A stretch of DNA of 14,405 bases from an uncultured Christensenellaceae bacterium. GTDB taxonomy: Bacteria; Bacillota; Clostridia; Christensenellales; Borkfalkiaceae. Positions 13,799 to 14,405 of this stretch are shown in pieces. The notes below the pieces were generated by a model. It did no database searches. It worked only from the letters and a program-made list of their open reading frames with translations, and was not told the origin of the DNA. Numbering within the stretch: position 1 is the stretch's first letter; every line of letters begins with the position of its first letter. Location of the stretch: NCBI GenBank assembly GCA_910586985.1, contig CAJUKK010000018.1, forward strand, positions 1-14,405, in the 5' to 3' direction. The position numbers were made by a program, and so were the translations under genes.

Positions 13799-13918
13799 CT
13801 GCTCAAAAAATTTTTTGAAGAAATTTCAAAAAATCTTCGGCGTTTTTGAAAAACGCCGTATTGCCCCGCGAAAAGGGGGAAGCACCACCAACTTTCCAAC
13901 GAGAAAGGAGGTGAGAAT

Positions 13919-14359
13919 GTGGAACCTAATAGCAGGGAGTTTTACAAACAGTGTGCTTTTCAGAAGTTTTGTAATACGGTGCTGCACAATGAAGCGTGCG
14001 ACACTCATAGAGAGCTTCGCAGACACAAGGCAAAGGAAGTCACCTTTTCCGACATGACCTTAGACGAAGCGCGGCAGCTTCATACCTTTGATGAATATTT
14101 CAAACGGGAAACCGCCGAAACCGTCTTTGAGAAAGCCGGGAAGAAAATCACGCCGAAGCTGCTTCTTGAAGCAATCCGTACTTTGCCGGAAGAAAAGCGC
14201 AAAGCCATATTGCTGTATTACTTCGAGGGAATGAACGATACCGAGATTGCGGAGCTGTTCAATACGTCGAGAAGCACGATACAGTACAGGCGGACAAGCT
14301 CTTTTGAGAAATTAAGAAAATATCTGGAGGAAAATGCTGATGAATGGGACGAATGGTAA
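13919..14359 (+). CDS. Sigma-70 region 4-like regulator (Tn916 orf7-like)
   Basis: A 146-residue protein resembling the sigma-factor-like Orf7 of Tn916, a positive regulator of element transfer genes. The C-terminal half carries a region 4-type helix-turn-helix: LLEAIRTLPEEKRKAILLYY, then FEGMNDTEIAELFNTSRSTI, then QYRRTSSFEKLRKYLEE. The N-terminal half (EVTFSDMTLDEARQ and neighbours) is less distinctive. The GTG at 13919 is chosen as start: AGGAGG (13907-13912) lies seven bases before it. An ATG two bases earlier is out of frame and opens an unconvincing frame. The end overlaps the next gene by 20 bases, as expected for an orf7-orf8 pair. A leader with hairpins and a small ORF lies upstream. 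Confidence 0.88.
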   Translation: MEPNSREFYKQCAFQKFCNTVLHNEACDTHRELRRHKAKEVTFSDMTLDEARQLHTFDEYFKRETAETVFEKAGKKITPKLLLEAIRTLPEEKRKAILLYYFEGMNDTEIAELFNTSRSTIQYRRTSSFEKLRKYLEENADEWDEW

Positions 14360-14405
14360 CGAACCCGGCTACCCGGAAAATGCCCTTGTTCCCTATCCTG
14401 TCATT
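14340..14405 (+). CDS. Start of an orf8-like helix-turn-helix protein, cut by the window end
   Basis: Only 22 codons are present. They include PGYPENALVPYPVI, which matches the beginning of the Orf8-type HTH proteins of Tn916-like elements, small partners of Orf7. I start at ATG 14340, nine bases after GGAGG (14326-14330). ATG 14334 is in frame but only three bases from the site. It overlaps the end of the sigma-like gene in another frame. Excisionase and integrase would be expected further right, but this cannot be seen. Confidence 0.75.
   Translation, partial: MNGTNGNEPGYPENALVPYPVI

Noticed and set aside
13815..14057. 80-codon frame starting with TTG before and into the sigma-like gene
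   Set aside because: No ribosome site at its start, runs through a perfect inverted repeat and then out of frame through the sigma-like gene. The GTG start at 13919 explains the AGGAGG site.
1..14405. CRISPR array, tRNA, rRNA or element ends
   Set aside because: I saw no regularly spaced repeats, no tRNA-like cloverleaf, no rRNA sequence, and no integrase or attachment-site pair in the window.

Overview
The window is an internal, unfinished piece of an integrative and conjugative element (ICE) of the kind common in gut Clostridia, related to the Tn1549 and Tn916 groups. Three things point there: a conjugation backbone with mobile-element families typical of these organisms (a DUF4366-type acidic tail, topoisomerase III, an ArdA/ArdC/YodL/DUF4316 protein, a TTRAP protein, a Cys-rich VLP protein, a MOBP relaxase with MobC); strong AGGAGG-type ribosome sites; and a GC-rich backbone interrupted by AT-rich cargo. 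No integrase, excisionase or element end is visible, so both ends of the ICE lie outside.

Layout. (1) 1-7545, plus strand, GC-rich: the end of an acidic-tailed protein, a small Cys protein, topB, a 1122-residue multidomain antirestriction/polyvalent protein, a 317-residue protein sharing its C-terminal tail, a TTRAP protein and a Cys-rich VLP protein, mostly coupled by short gaps or overlaps, ending at a strong bidirectional terminator (7673-7720). (2) 7752-8980, minus strand, AT-rich cargo: an isoprenylcysteine-methyltransferase-like membrane protein and a DUF3267 membrane metalloprotease under a clear promoter. (3) 9167-10803, minus strand, GC-rich: mobC followed by the relaxase. (4) 11072-11425, minus strand: an XRE-type regulator, divergent from (5) 11539-13480, plus strand, AT-rich: a consensus promoter, a 300-nt leader with a leader peptide and competing hairpins, a MATE efflux pump and a Cys-rich KTR protein. 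(6) 13481-14405, plus strand: hairpins, a small ORF with its ribosome site in a hairpin, then an orf7-like sigma-type protein and the start of an orf8-like protein.

How it works together. TopB, MobC and the relaxase process DNA for transfer. The large fusion protein probably protects incoming DNA from restriction and may itself be sent to the recipient. The right part looks like the tet(M) slot of Tn916 (leader, resistance gene, KTR gene, then sigma-like and HTH regulators), but a MATE pump occupies the resistance position, apparently still under attenuation control.

The most unusual signal is a pair of 99-bp elements in inverted orientation (2418-2516 and 10831-10929). They have near-identical flanks and equal-length centres that differ in sequence yet both fold as hairpins. 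One lies upstream of the ArdA/ArdC gene and the other upstream of mobC. They are candidates for an origin of transfer or a shared structured regulatory element. Family names come from reading motifs by eye; no database search was possible.
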